Origin: Papaver somniferum
Lineage: Eukaryota; Streptophyta; Magnoliopsida; Ranunculales; Papaveraceae
NCBI RefSeq assembly: GCF_003573695.1
Contig: NC_039362.1
Span: forward strand, 1,958,929 to 2,022,928
Direction: 5' to 3'
DNA: 64,000 nt
The notes under the pieces are model-generated. The model searched no databases and had not been told where the DNA came from. It saw only the letters and a program-made list of their open reading frames with translations. The position numbers were made by a program, and so were the translations under genes. Within the stretch, counting starts at the first letter, position 1. The number at the start of each line of letters is the position of its first letter. This document shows positions 21,122 to 33,153 of the stretch, piece by piece.

Positions 21122-23449
21122 TGTTAGATCATTGTTCGGTCGAACTCACATGCGTTGCTATCTCAAGCATGTTTTTAAATGTTAATGATCAAGACTATAA
21201 GTCTTGATTTCTAGGCTACTGTAGCCAAGTCTCGGACTAGGATAGAAAGTGTAGTTGAGTTCAAGAACTCCATGGAAATTATCATACAAGACGAAGGACT
21301 ACTCAAGGAACTGGTGGATCTTCATCGACTAAATGGTATGTGGAGACTTGAACTTATTTATCACTCAAAATTCTATCTACTCTATCTCCTATTTTGAGAC
21401 AAAAGTCGTTTTGCTTTATAGACTTTGATTATACACATTTGCTATTTTGAGTTGAGTTTATCTCGCCTATTTATTTCTCGAAATATGTGTTGGTAAGATT
21501 TTTCTTTGTCCAAGTTCATCTTTACCTATTGACGAAAGTCATGACACGTTTCAATTACCTTGAAAATTGCTTACTTTGACGAAATGTCCTCTAAGAATAT
21601 TTCAATGGTTGAAATGAGAGTTTAGATTAAATAACCAATGATGGATATAAGCATTGTGTGGAAACACATATATGTATAAGTTCTTTTTCCTTGAACCGAA
21701 GTTTGCGAACTTTGTTGGTCAAGAGAACCGGCACAAGAGCCGTGAACTCAGTCTGCGAACTGGCGGAAGTTCTCGACCCGAGAAAATCTGTTGGAGTTTG
21801 AGAACTCCTTCCGGGAACTTAAGTCCGCGAACTAAGTCTGCGAAGTTAAGCTGGTTATATCTAAAGACGATTGTTTGTGAACTTATTTATATTATCTAAG
21901 GAATGCTAAATGCAACGCGTGGCTATATAGTTCATGAACCGATTCAAGTGAATCAAATCGTTTTTGCTTCGATTGTGTATTGTGTAGTTACATAAGATTT
22001 CCTTGCAATTGAAAAACTCTCTAACTAGTTCATTTGAGTCATTTGAACTAGTTATGGTGAAGAAGAACATGGTTGATATGAAAGTGCTCATATGGCTAAC
22101 CAATTGGTTAACTATCGTTGAACCAACAAATGTTCATGTTTGGGTACGGTTACATAAACCCAAAATAGTACATTTCATTTGCGTGTAACAAGCTAAGTTT
22201 TCGATCCAACGGTTGAAAGATATTAACTTGAATCTAATCAGATTTTCATATAACAGTGAATATTGAATGCTTTTTTGCTAAGCTAACATTGATTGCAAAC
22301 CCTGATTTGAAAGACTATATAAGGGAGAACTCTAACAACTGGGAAACCTAATACCCACACCTCATGTGTGATACTAGTTGTATTAGCTAGAGTCAATTCT
22401 CCTTTAAACTTTGGGTTCTTCTTAAAAACCAGGTTAACGACTTAAAGACTTCATTGGGATTGTGAAGCCAGACCGATACTACTTTCTCGTAGTTGTGTGA
22501 TCTGATCTTGCTGATTCTATCGTTTTAAGTACGATCGCAACAATTGGCTTGAGATATTTATCTCCGATAGGCAAGATAGAAAAGTTGTCACAAACATCTT
22601 CGTCTCATTGTTTGTGATTCCACAATATCTTCTTTCACCGCGTCGATTAAGATTATTGTGAGGTGGTTAATAATACTAGGATGTTCTTCGAGAATATAAG
22701 TCCGGGTTATCAATTGGGTCATGTTCACCTTGATTTATCAAAAGACGAAACAAAACTTGTATGTTTATCTGTGGGAGACATATTTATCTATTTTGTAGAC
22801 TTTTCTGTGTGATACAAATTTGTTTATTAAAGTCTTCGACTTTGGGTCGTAGCAACTCTTAGTTGTGGGTGAGATCAGCTAAGGGAATCAAGTGCGTAGT
22901 ATCCTGCTGGGATCATAGACGTAAGGAGCGCAACTGTACCTTGAATCAGTGTGAGATTGATTGGGGTTCAACTACAGTCCATACCGAAGTTAGTTTGTAG
23001 TAGGCTAGTGTTTGTAGCGGATTAATACAGTGTGGTGTTCAATCTGGACTAGGTCCCGGGGTTTTTCTACATTTGCGGTTTCCTCGTTAACAAAATTCTG
23101 GTGTCTGTGTTATTTTTATTCCGCATTATATTTTGTTATATAATTGAAATATCACAGGTTGTGCATTTGAATCAATCAATTGGAAATCCGACCTTTGGTT
23201 GTTGATTGAAATTGATTGATCCTTGAACATTGGTCTTTGGTACCGTTCAAGTGATTTCTCTTGTATTCAATTAGACTCGCAGATTTCTATTTGCTTGAGA
23301 AAGAATTGAATCGAGAAAGAGAGATAAAACTCTTTGATATACTTTTTGTAGATTGAGTCTTGTTGATTCTCTTAAAAGTATATTGGAATTTGTCCATACA
23401 GATTGCTAAGCGAAATATTGGGTGTGGTTGTTGTACCCCCGCTTTTTCA
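21122..23449 (+). repeat. 5' LTR of element A
   Basis: A 2,328-bp terminal repeat from TGTTAGATC to CTTTTTCA. Its first 1.7 kb recurs at 37516-38486 plus 53841-54603. It contains clusters of GCGAACT motifs near 21700-21850 and a TATATAAGG box. Confidence 0.85.
22316..22324 (+). promoter_or_regulatory. TATA box of A 5' LTR
   Basis: TATATAAGG followed by GAGAACTCTA. The same context occurs in the 3' LTR (54071-54079) and in F (62300-62308, minus), so it is kept across three LTRs. Confidence 0.7.
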
Positions 23450-23451
23450 TT

Positions 23452-23463
23452 TGGTATTAGAGC
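23452..23463 (+). other. Primer-binding site of element A
   Basis: TGGTATTAGAGC, two bases after the LTR end, is complementary to the 3' end of initiator Met-tRNA with one change from the usual TGGTATCAGAGC. Confidence 0.8.
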
Positions 23464-24295
23464 AGGCAAACACGTTCAAGACCTTACAAGTCTGTGTTTG
23501 TAGCGATCTGACTCTATGGACAGAGATGCTATCTCTATCAACGTACCACCAGTCTTTGATGGCTCTAATTACTTATGGTGAAAAATTGTTATGCGAGCTT
23601 TTCTTCAAGCACGTGATTTTCAATCATGGGTATATGTTGTTAATGGCTATAATGCTCCCTGATGTATTCTCAAAGTTGTTATAGATAGTGATAAAAGGAT
23701 TCGTTTCAGACTTGTGAAGGAAATGTAATTTTAGATTTAATAAAATTATATATACAAAAATATTAACAATGGGCGAGAGGTACTGGGACTAAGGATTTGG
23801 ACGAATTCACTACACAGGGTTCATTCATATATTCTTTGACAATTTAAAACTCAATAAAATTAACATGGACTCTGATTTTGCCAAGATAGATTCTCAAAAC
23901 ATCGATTGTAAGTCCTAAGCATGATGTATCAAAACACCTAAGCTAAGCATACATCATCAAATTAAATAACAACCAATTAATTCAAATCATATTTCAATTT
24001 TAAATTAATGCAAAAGTCATAAAAAAGAATAAAATAAATTTACCCGTGTATGAAATTCACCCTCCTCCGTCGTCCCAGTGTTGGTTTTAGCTCATCATGA
24101 TAAAAAAACACGCTCAAATTATTTATTTATTTCTCAAATGGTGTTTACAATGAAGAGAAGAAGAGAAAATGGTGTAAACAACTAATGTGCGACCCACAGG
24201 AAGCGTCACAAAAGAACGATAAAAGAAAAGTGCTATTGTCGCTGTGGTTCTAAGACCCACACCTATGACCCACGCTGATCTGTCGTTGTCACTGT

Positions 24296-26626
24296 TGGTG
24301 GGCCCGGGAAAGCGTATAAAATTGAAGCGAAATGAAACGCGGGCCTACAGTAATACCGCAAGTGCACGGTCGTCGGTTGTAGCTCGTGCAAGTATGGGTC
24401 GATCCACAGAGACTGGGTGTGTTTGGAGTTTCTAGCTATTTGGGTTCTAAATTGCTATTGGGCTTCTAATCGTGCTTTGGGCTTAGTGGGTTTTTGTAAC
24501 AATGAAATGGTTTTGGGCTCAGTGGGCTTTTGGATTGACTGTGAACTTATGGGCTTTTGGTGTTTTGATGTGAACTGGGCTTTAGCTTTTCACCTGGGCT
24601 TTGAACCTGGGCTTTTGGTATGATTTGGGCCTTAGCTGGAGCTAGGCTTTTTAGCTATGAACCTGGGCTTTTAGTCTTTGGTTCTAAGCTAGCTGTTTGG
24701 AGCAGCAGCAGACAAGGCTGGACTGGAGAGGAAGCAGCAGCAGCAGTGGTGGCTTCAGCAGCAGCAGAAGCAGTGCACAGCAGCAGCAAAAGCAGTAGCA
24801 AGTAGTAGCAGCTGGGGGAGAACAAGGCAGCAGAAACAAAGGCAGGTGCTCAGCAGGGAAAGGGAGAGCAGGAGCTGTGCAAGCAGACAAGGTAAAGCAG
24901 GCTCTAGGCAGACAGGAAACAAAATCACACAGGGCCAAGGATGGCATTTACAATGACAATGAAGATGGTAGTGAAACAAACTAACAATGATCATGGGAAA
25001 GAAGCAAAAATCAGTGGCAATGAGGCACAAAGGCAGTTAGCCTAAGGCAAGGGAGCAGCAATGAAACAAATGGTAACAGTGGCAGTTAACAGGAAACAAA
25101 ACCAAATGAACCAAGGATGTTAGCCAAGGGCAGGGAGGAGTTTACAACTGTGGCTAAGCTAAGGCTTAGAATCCACCTTGTGTCCTAGCTAAACAATGCA
25201 ATTCTAGATTTAAAAACTTAAGCATCCAACTAGAATGGGAAGAAAATCAGCTTGCTCACTGATTTGCCCCTACAGGCATATCAGAGCACCAACTACTTCC
25301 CATTACTCAAGCAAAACAGGCCTTCCTAGCAATTCATCATTCATTAGTGCACTAAGGTTTCATCTGAGCCTCAGCAGTGAACTCAGAACATAATTAACAC
25401 TACAATGGAACTAAACATGATCATTTAAACTACTAAACAGTGAATGAAAATTGCAAATGAAGAACCCTAAAAATTAACAGTGAAATCAAAATTGACATTA
25501 AATTAAATTAACCCAATTAGGGGGTTTCTCGGCTAACCAAGAACACCCTTTAACATCCTACATCACTTCCTATTTATAGTTTACAACCAAATCCCTAATT
25601 TCACAAAACCCTAAATTTGTAAACCCTAACTTTTGGGGAAAAATCAAATTCGACATACCCATGTGTGAATTCTGCTCGACCCATGCCCTGTTGATGTTCT
25701 ACTGCTCCTCCTCTAGCTCTTGTTGCGCTGTTGGCCTAGCCCTAGACTTCTGTGAACCCTAGCTTCTCTCACTGTCGAGTTTGCAGCATCAGGACTCGAT
25801 GCTACAGACGATAAAGGGAGAGACAAGGGTGGTGATTGACTCCTGAGTTTGTCGGGGGAAGGTGGTAGTGGTGGTGTTCGAGGTGGAGATGGAAGAGATG
25901 GTGGTGATGGAGTTGCAGAGCTCTGCAAATTTTTGGGAAGAAGGGGAAGAACTCGATGGAAATGGGATTAGGGTCTGTTTGTTTGGGGTGTAGGTGTTCG
26001 GTTGCTAGGGTGTGAAGCAGGTGCAGCGGAGTTTGATGATCTGCGACAAGGAGCGATGGATGGGAAGATGGTAGGTGGATCCAACGGCGATACGGAGGTA
26101 AGCGTGGAGCGACCGTCGGATGAAGGGATGTAGCAAAACGGACGACCCAAGATGGAGATGGGCGTTGCGATGTAAAGCGGGGGCTTCGGAGTTTGATGTG
26201 CGATGATGGAGCGACCGTAGGATGCTGAAATGCTTCGATCTGACGGCTGATATCCGAGACGGGCTTGGATAGTGGAAATGTGTTTGAGTAAGGGTTTTGG
26301 GCCTTGGGTATGCCAAGCCCATATCTTCTTTAAGGACAATTCTTCTTCTTCAAGCCCACTTCTAGCCTTTTGGTCTTGTGCACAACATTCTTCGCGGTTT
26401 CCTTGTGTAATTCCTCCCGGCTTTTCACTACTTTTCTGCTCTTTTCCGCTCTGCTATTCATCCAAACTTTATTTATTACCTAAAAATGCAAAATTAAGTA
26501 AGAAAAATATTTATTCTTGAAAACAATGAAAATACAGAATATGGGATAAAATGTAGAATTACTGCACAAAAGATGAGTTAAATGCCAACAAAAAGGGATA
26601 AATATATACATTTTTGGCACTCATCA
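24296..26626 (-). repeat. 3' LTR of element C
   Basis: A 2,331-bp copy. It includes a CAG-rich microsatellite-like stretch (about 24703-24840) and a minus-strand TATA box at 25571-25579 (CTATAAATA). Short open frames in it on both strands are repeated in the other LTR and are not genes. Confidence 0.9.
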
Positions 26627-26627
26627 A

Positions 26628-26640
26628 ATACCCCCAAACC
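26628..26640 (-). other. Polypurine tract of element C
   Basis: On the minus strand GGTTTGGGGGTAT directly precedes the 3' LTR, where plus-strand DNA synthesis is primed. Confidence 0.75.
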
Positions 26641-27305
26641 TGAATTTTACTTGTCCTCAAGTAAAACAAAACTAAGGAAATCCTACCTATACCACTGTCG
26701 CTGGTCTCTCGAATGCATTTAGCGTATGCACTAAGCCTTTTAAACCACTAAGTGTCCCTAGTGGACGAGTTGAAGTCTCGTGAAGGTTTGCTTAGAACGT
26801 ACCTACAAAGTTCTAGGTCAAAATATAAGCTCAGATTCCATCAAATGTGACATGTGCAAGTCAGTTTAAGCTCACAGCAAAATGGAGATGTCAATCTAGC
26901 TATCCAAGGCACAATCCTAGCACTGATAACAAATAAAGACATGTGATAAGAGTGTAAAGTGTATCTACACATGTGTAAAGAAAGATCGGATGTTATGACT
27001 ACTAATCACCAAGAGATAGTTTCTCAGGCTAAGAACCAAGGTCGAAATCTAGCTAGCTGTCCGGACTTTACGAGAATTGTGAATGAGTTGGAGGTATTTC
27101 ACAATTACTCGCGTTGTACATCAATGGCATACACCCTCCTTGCTTATTACAATGAAACAACAAAATGACTCTTTACATGACTCATATTTACATTGACTAC
27201 TCTCTTTTATTTTTGGAACAAGAGAGGATGGAATTGATAAATACTTGATTTTTTGTATTTTTCTGATATTTTTTTATATATATTTTTTTTTTGAATATAT
27301 ACATC

Positions 27306-27348
<43 letters not shown>

Positions 27349-28110
27349 ACAAGAACTTGAAATTGATTTTTACATATGGTAGCTCTTTTGATACATAACA
27401 AAAAGAAAAAAAAAATTACATGACACTTTGCAAGAGGTAGCCCTTTTTGATGCACCCAGTTAAATTCGATGGTTGTCTTTCTTAATGTAACCTCCACCTT
27501 CTATCCCAACCAACCAAAGAACAAGCTAGTCAAGTTTCGTTCAGTATTCTAAAGTGATTGGCAATCGTGACTTCCTATCAAACACCTTGAAGATCGAGGC
27601 CATACATGTATTGGTAGATCGTGCGCGTGCAAATTTCTTATCACTATGTGAATTGTGCTAGAATCAGGGTGCCTAAATATCTAGACTAAGACTCCTAATA
27701 ATTACATATTTGCACAAGAGTCAACATTTCAAGGTAAATGAGCTCCATTTTTTATGTTTTTTTTTTTTTTCAATTTTTAATTTTTTATTTTGATTTTTTC
27801 AGATTTTTTTTTTTTTCAAAAAGAAGGAGTTCTTGTTTTCAATTATGGCATATATCAAAGTATCTACTTTTCACCCCCAAACCTAAACTAAACATTGTCC
27901 TCAATGTTTCAAAATATGAACAAAATTATAATACAACATATGAAGAGGATCATGTTGAGTAGAGAAAAAGGAAAGAGAATACCCGATTTCGGCGAAAGCA
28001 ATATTAGAACTCCGTTATTCAAGGCAAGAATCCAACATATGTCAGCCGAGATCATATTGGATTAGCAAAATATATACAAAAGGAACAAAAAGGTTTTTAA
28101 GAAATTTTAT
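26641..28110. other. Non-coding 3' interior of element C
   Basis: No reverse transcriptase or integrase motif is readable in any frame. A poly(T) run of about 40 lies at 27307-27346, and shorter T runs occur near 27760-27815. Confidence 0.6.
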
Positions 28111-28731
28111 CTACTGGATTATATACAAAAATTCACCATACACTAACAATCTAAAGAGTTGAGGATCAACCCAAAAGACAAAGTGTAGAGGTTTCAACAG
28201 CTTCACACAATAATAATATGATAGGCATGCAAGTGAAGCTGTGAAACAAAATGAGCTACCCCCAAACATGGATTTTTCAACGTATAAAATTTTGGAAACA
28301 AAGTCTCGCAGTTTTGGGGGTTCATCATGCACAAGGTCTAGCTCGAAATGAACTGTGCTAGGGACAGGCAAACATGCTAATTCCAACTGTGGCTCCTCAA
28401 AGATATTATACTTAGATGCAAAATAGTCCAAGAGGACTTGGGAAGCACACAGTTCCAATCCTAGATTAGGGACTCTCAGAAAAGTCGGTTTGACAATATG
28501 GGTACAAACCAAATCTAGGTTGGGTGGAAGGCCATCAGATTGTGACTTATGTAGGACGATAGGCACATCATTACTAATCACATCTACATCTCCTAAGTCT
28601 TCTACACGTGTCACAACATGCTTACCATGCTCACACAACTCAGAATCATCAACATCATCAGAAGAATTATTTTCATGCATCGGCAAATCAGTGGAAACAT
28701 CACAACGTGACCCAGGTAGAGAATCAGACAC
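28111..28731 (-). CDS. Conserved-looking C-terminal ORF of element C, function unknown
   Basis: A 206-codon open frame is acidic at first (ENNSSDDVDDSELCEHGKHV). It ends with a hydrophobic, aromatic region including KLRDFVSKILYVEKSMFGGS, LSYYYCVKLLKPLHFVFWVD and PQLFRLLVYGEFLYIIQ. It continues the gag frame of the same element after two or more frameshifts at about 28775-28890, so it was probably the C-terminal part of one long polyprotein. The open frame and strong residue bias suggest selection in the family until recently. I do not recognise the domain. Confidence 0.5.
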   Translation of the reverse strand: MSDSLPGSRCDVSTDLPMHENNSSDDVDDSELCEHGKHVVTRVEDLGDVDVISNDVPIVLHKSQSDGLPPNLDLVCTHIVKPTFLRVPNLGLELCASQVLLDYFASKYNIFEEPQLELACLPVPSTVHFELDLVHDEPPKLRDFVSKILYVEKSMFGGSSFCFTASLACLSYYYCVKLLKPLHFVFWVDPQLFRLLVYGEFLYIIQ

Positions 28732-28888
28732 AACAATTATATTTTCATTGCATATAGTGTCAACAGAAGATTCTATATACCTAAGTCATCTTCATAGGAC
28801 AGATGCACATGCTCAAAATCAGTATCAACATCACATGTATATGGAATACTAGAAGAAACATCATTCATGAAGGTCGAGGCAGATAAGC

Positions 28889-29787
28889 CTAAGTATTTGA
28901 ACCCAAAGGTTCCATAACATTTTCAGCATAGACATGTTCTTCTAACATAACATCATCATCATCATCATAGTAATATGCATACTTGTCCCTATTAGCAGTT
29001 GTGGTGTCATTAGTCAACTCATGTTCCTCTAGATTAGGTTCATATTCAATATCATACACATGAGAAGGACTAGACATGCTATTTCCAAAGTTCAATTCAT
29101 TACCACCAATATCATGTGACAGTGTCTCAGTTTCCCTAATGGACTCCCAGTGACGGGTTTTCTCTGCAATCTCAGCTAAAATTTCCATGCATCATCCACA
29201 GTTTTATCAAGAAATTCACCATTACACATACACTCAACCATGGCTCGAGATTTAAAGTCTAGTCCCTCATAGAGGATAGCGACAAGTCTCCACTTCTCAA
29301 ATCCATGGTGTGGACATTCGCTCAACAAATCATTAAAACGTTTAAAATAGTCAAAAACAGTTTCCTCATCCAACTGGACAAAACAATTGATACTTTGACG
29401 AATAGCGATGGTCCTATGATGTGGAAAGAATTTTTTGAAAAATAGATCTGTGAGTTGGTCCCAAGTGTTGATTGATTGTGGTCTCAAACCGTAAAACCAT
29501 GTTTTGGCCCTTTCCTTTAGAGAAAATGTAAACAAACGCAATTTCAGAGAGTCTTCGGACATATGATCAGGTTGCATAGTCCGACAAATTTGTTCAAACT
29601 CTCTTACATGAGTATAGGGGTTCTCAGAATCGAACCCTCGAAATATAGGAAGTATTTGTATCATGCTTGCATTTATTTTAAAAGGGTTATTGGTTTGAGG
29701 TAATACAATACATGATAATGGAATTTTTATTGTCGGATACATGTATTCATGGAGAGCACGAGGTTGGCCCATATTGAAAAGACACAA
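28889..29787 (-). pseudogene. Element C gag (Athila-like retrotransposon gag domain)
   Basis: From 29787 the minus strand reads PIFRGFDSENPYTHVREFEQ, LRLFTFSLKERAKTWFYGLR, INTWDQLTDLFFKKFFP and then FNDLLSECPHHG. This is the order of the retrotransposon gag domain in Athila-type gypsy elements. Near 29180 the frame shifts, and AEIAEKTRHWESIRE continues in another frame. After this come an acidic linker with a run of Asp residues and a stop. Gag would assemble particles. This copy is broken. Confidence 0.8.
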
Positions 29788-30624
29788 AGCCCACTATTTG
29801 GTTTTAATGGGTTTGGATTTTTGGGAAAATTTTGGTTTTTAGGGAAACATTTGGAAAACTTTGGTTTTTATGGGAGAAAAACATTTGGTTTTTAATGGGA
29901 TAAGGAGAAAGAAGAAAAATTTGGTTGTTAATGTGGGAGCAAAATAAAATTTGGGAGCAAGTAAAATTTTGGTTTTTGAACGGGAGAAAATATTATTATT
30001 TATTTTATTATTTATTTTATTTTTATTTTTTTAAAAAAAAGAAAATAAAATTTGGTTTTTGAATGGGAGCAAGCCCACTGTTGGTTTTGTGTTTGCTTTG
30101 GCTCAGCTGGTTTGAAAACGTTTGGTGAAACTGAGTCCAAAATCTCGGCCTAGAATTTGGGTACTCGGCCCACTAACGAGTTAACCTAGCGTGATCGGTT
30201 ACAAGCTCAGCTGGGTTTAAAAACCCAGAATACAAAATACAAGTCCAAATTAAACAAGCTCACAAAAATTAAATACAAGCCCACAAATTAAACAAACAAG
30301 CCCACAAAAATTAATTACAAACCCAACAGAAAATAAAAGCCCAAAAATTGGCTTTAATATTACAAGCCCACAATTAAGAATTGGAAGCCCACAATTCGGG
30401 TTCTCTTAAATGGGTTACCTTTTAAGCACATCCCAGCTGCTCTGATATTGTTGCAAAAACCCAGTTGGGCTTTGGTTCTTTTCCTTGGTGGCGTCCCAGC
30501 AGAGGAAAAACTGGTTCAGAACAGCAGGTCCAACAGCAAATGAAGTGAAGCAGATGCAGATGCAAATGCTATGTAGTGAAATGCAAAAATAGCTAATAAA
30601 ACTACAAGAAAAACACAGCACCAA

Positions 30625-30642
30625 TCCCCGGCAGCGGCGCCA
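30625..30642 (-). other. Primer-binding site of element C
   Basis: On the minus strand TGGCGCCGCTGCCGGGGA lies eight bases after the LTR. This form is typical of Athila and Tat gypsy elements (Asp-tRNA-like). Confidence 0.85.
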
Positions 30643-30649
30643 AAAAACT

Positions 30650-32981
30650 TGGTGGGCCCGGGAAAGCGTATAAAATTGAAGCGAAATGAAACGCGGGCCT
30701 ACAGTAATACCGCAAGTGCACGGTCGTCGGTTGTAGCTCGTGCAAGTACGGGTCGATCCACAGAGACTGGGTGTGTTTGGAGTTTCTAGCTATTTGGGCT
30801 CTAAATTGCTATTGGGCTTCTAATTGTGCTTTGGGCTTAGTGGGTTTTTGTAACAATGAAATGGTTTTGGGCTCAGTGGGCTTTTGGATTGACTGTGAAC
30901 TTATGGGCTTTTGGTCTTTTGATGTGAACTGGGCTTTAGCTTTTCACCTGGGCTTTGAACCTGGGCTTTTGGTATGATTTGGGCCTTAGCTGGAGCTAGG
31001 ATTTTTAGCTATGAACCTGGGCTTTTAGTCTTTGGTTCTAAGCTAGCTGTTTGGAGCAGCAGCAGAAAAGGCTGGACTGGAGAGGAAGCAGCAGCAGCAG
31101 TGGTGGCTTCAGCAACAGCAGAAGCAGTGCACAGCAGCAGCAAAAGCAGTAGCAAGTAGTAGCAGCTGGGGGAGAACAAGGCAGCAGAAGCAAAGGCAGG
31201 TGCTCAGCAGGGAAAGGGAGAGCAGGAGCTGTGCAGGCAGACAAGGTAAAGCAGGCTCTAGGCAGACATGAAACAAAATCACACAGGGCCAAGGATGGCA
31301 TTTACAATGACAATGAAGATGGTAGTGAAACAAACTAAGAATGATCATGGGAAAGAAGCAAAAATCAGTGGCAATGAGGCACAAAGGCAGTTAGCCTAAG
31401 GCAAGGGAGCAGCAATGAAACAAATGGTAACAGTGGCAGTTAACAGGAAACAAAACCAAATGAACCAAGGCTGTTAGCCAAGGGCAGGGAGGAGTTTGCA
31501 GCTGTGGCTAAGCTAAGGCTTAGAATCCACCTTGTGTCCTAGCTAAACAATGCAATTCTAGATTTAAAAACTTAAGCATCCAACTAGAATGGGAAGAAAA
31601 TCAGCTTGCTCACTGATTTGCCCCTACAGGCATATCAGAGCACCAACTACTTCCCATTACTCAAGCAAAACAGGCCTTCCTAGCAATTCATCATTCATTA
31701 GTGCACTAAGGTTTCATCTGAGCCTCAACAGTGAACTCAGAACATAATTAACACTACAATGGAACTAAACATGATCATTTAAACTACTAAACAGTGAATG
31801 AAAATTGCAAATGAAGAACCCTAAAAATTAACAGTGAAATCAAAATTGACATTAAATTAAATTAACCCAATTAGGGGGTTTCTAGGCTAACCAAGAACAC
31901 CCTTTAACATCCTACATCACTTCCTATTTATAGTTTACAACCAAATCCCTAATTTCACAAAACCCTAAATTTGTAAACCCTAACTTTTGGGGAAAAATCA
32001 AATTCGACATACCCATGTGTGAATTCTGCTCGACCCATGCCCTGTTGATGTTCTACTGCTCCTCCTCTAGCTCTTGTCGCGCTGTTGGCCTAGCCCTAGA
32101 CTTCTGTGAACCCTAGCTTCTCTCATTGTCGAGTTTGCAGCATCAGGACTCGATGCTACAGACGAGAAAGGGAGAGACAAGGGTGGTGATTGACTCCTGA
32201 GTTTGTCGGGGGAAGGTGGTAGTGGTGGTGTTCGAGGTGGAGATGGAAGAGATGGTGGTGATGGAGTTGCAGAGCTCTGCAAATTTTTGGGAAGAAGGGG
32301 AAGAACTCGATGGAAATGGGATTAGGGTCTGTTTGTTTGGGGTGTAGGTGTTCGGTTGCTAGGGTGTGAAGCAGGTGCAGCGGAGTTTGATGATCTGCGA
32401 CAAGGAGCGATGGATGGGAAGATGGTAGGTGGATCCAACGGCGATACGGAGGTAAGCGTGGAGCGACTGTCGGATGAAGGGATGTAGCAAAACGGACGAC
32501 CCAAGATGGAGATGGGCGTTGCGATGTAAAGCGGGGGCTTCGGAGTTTGATGTGCGATGATGGAGCGACCGTAGGATGCTGAAATGCTTCGATCTGACGG
32601 CTGAAATCCGAGACGGGCTTGGATAGTGGAAATGTGTTTGAGTAAGGGTTTTGGGCCTTGGGTATGCCAAGCCCATATCTTCTTTAAGGACAATTCTTCT
32701 TCTTCAAGCCCACTTCTAGCCTTTTGGTCTTGTGCACAACATTCTTCGCGGCTTCCTTGTGTAATTCCTCCCGGCTTTTCACTACTTTTCTGCTCTTTTC
32801 CGCTCTGCTATTCATCCAAACTTTATTTATTACCTAAAAATGCAAAATTAAGTAAGAAAAATATTTATTCTTGAAAACAATGAAAATACAGAATATGGGA
32901 TAAAATGTAGAATTACTGCACAAAAGATGAGTTAAATGCCAACAAAAAGGGATAAATATATACATTATTTGGCACTCATCA
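30650..32981 (-). repeat. 5' LTR of element C
   Basis: A 2,332-bp copy of 24296-26626. The TATA box is at 31925-31933 on the minus strand. It ends in CATCA before ACTGT. Confidence 0.9.
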
Positions 32982-33142
32982 ACTGTTGAAGAACGACGGT
33001 TCCTGGATGTCCGTTCATCATGTTCTTTGCGTTCTTCAGCAGCAGCAGCAAGAATTGAGTTTCTGCAACTCGTGATTTCTGCTTCCTGATCTCTCCTCTC
33101 AACCCCAAACTCTCTACACCCTTTATACTCAACCCCAGCAAC

Positions 33143-33153
33143 CTATTTATAGC
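33143..33153 (-). promoter_or_regulatory. TATA box of solo LTR B
   Basis: GCTATAAATAGGT on the minus strand is a near-ideal plant TATA box and suggests that B reads leftwards. Confidence 0.6.

Larger units (their letters stand above)
24296..32981 (-). mobile_element. Element C: non-autonomous Athila-like Ty3/gypsy retrotransposon
   Basis: Two 2.33-kb LTRs (TGGTGGGC...CTCATCA) bound a 4.0-kb interior, and ACTGT flanks the whole (24291-24295 and 32982-32986). A primer-binding site next to the right LTR and a purine tract next to the left LTR show that it runs on the minus strand. I count about 23 differences between the LTRs, near 1%, so C is the youngest insertion here. The interior has a gag-like frame with frameshifts and a conserved unknown C-terminal frame, but no protease, reverse transcriptase or integrase. 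It must depend on a full-length relative. Confidence 0.85.

Noticed and set aside
23452..23475. tRNA-like sequence after the A LTR
   Set aside because: It is only the 12-nt primer-binding site; no cloverleaf can be formed.
24296..26626. Several overlapping open frames on both strands (for example near 24684-25030 and 25968-26339)
   Set aside because: They lie in the C LTR, are repeated in the other LTR, come from CAG-type and other low-complexity sequence, and match no protein family.
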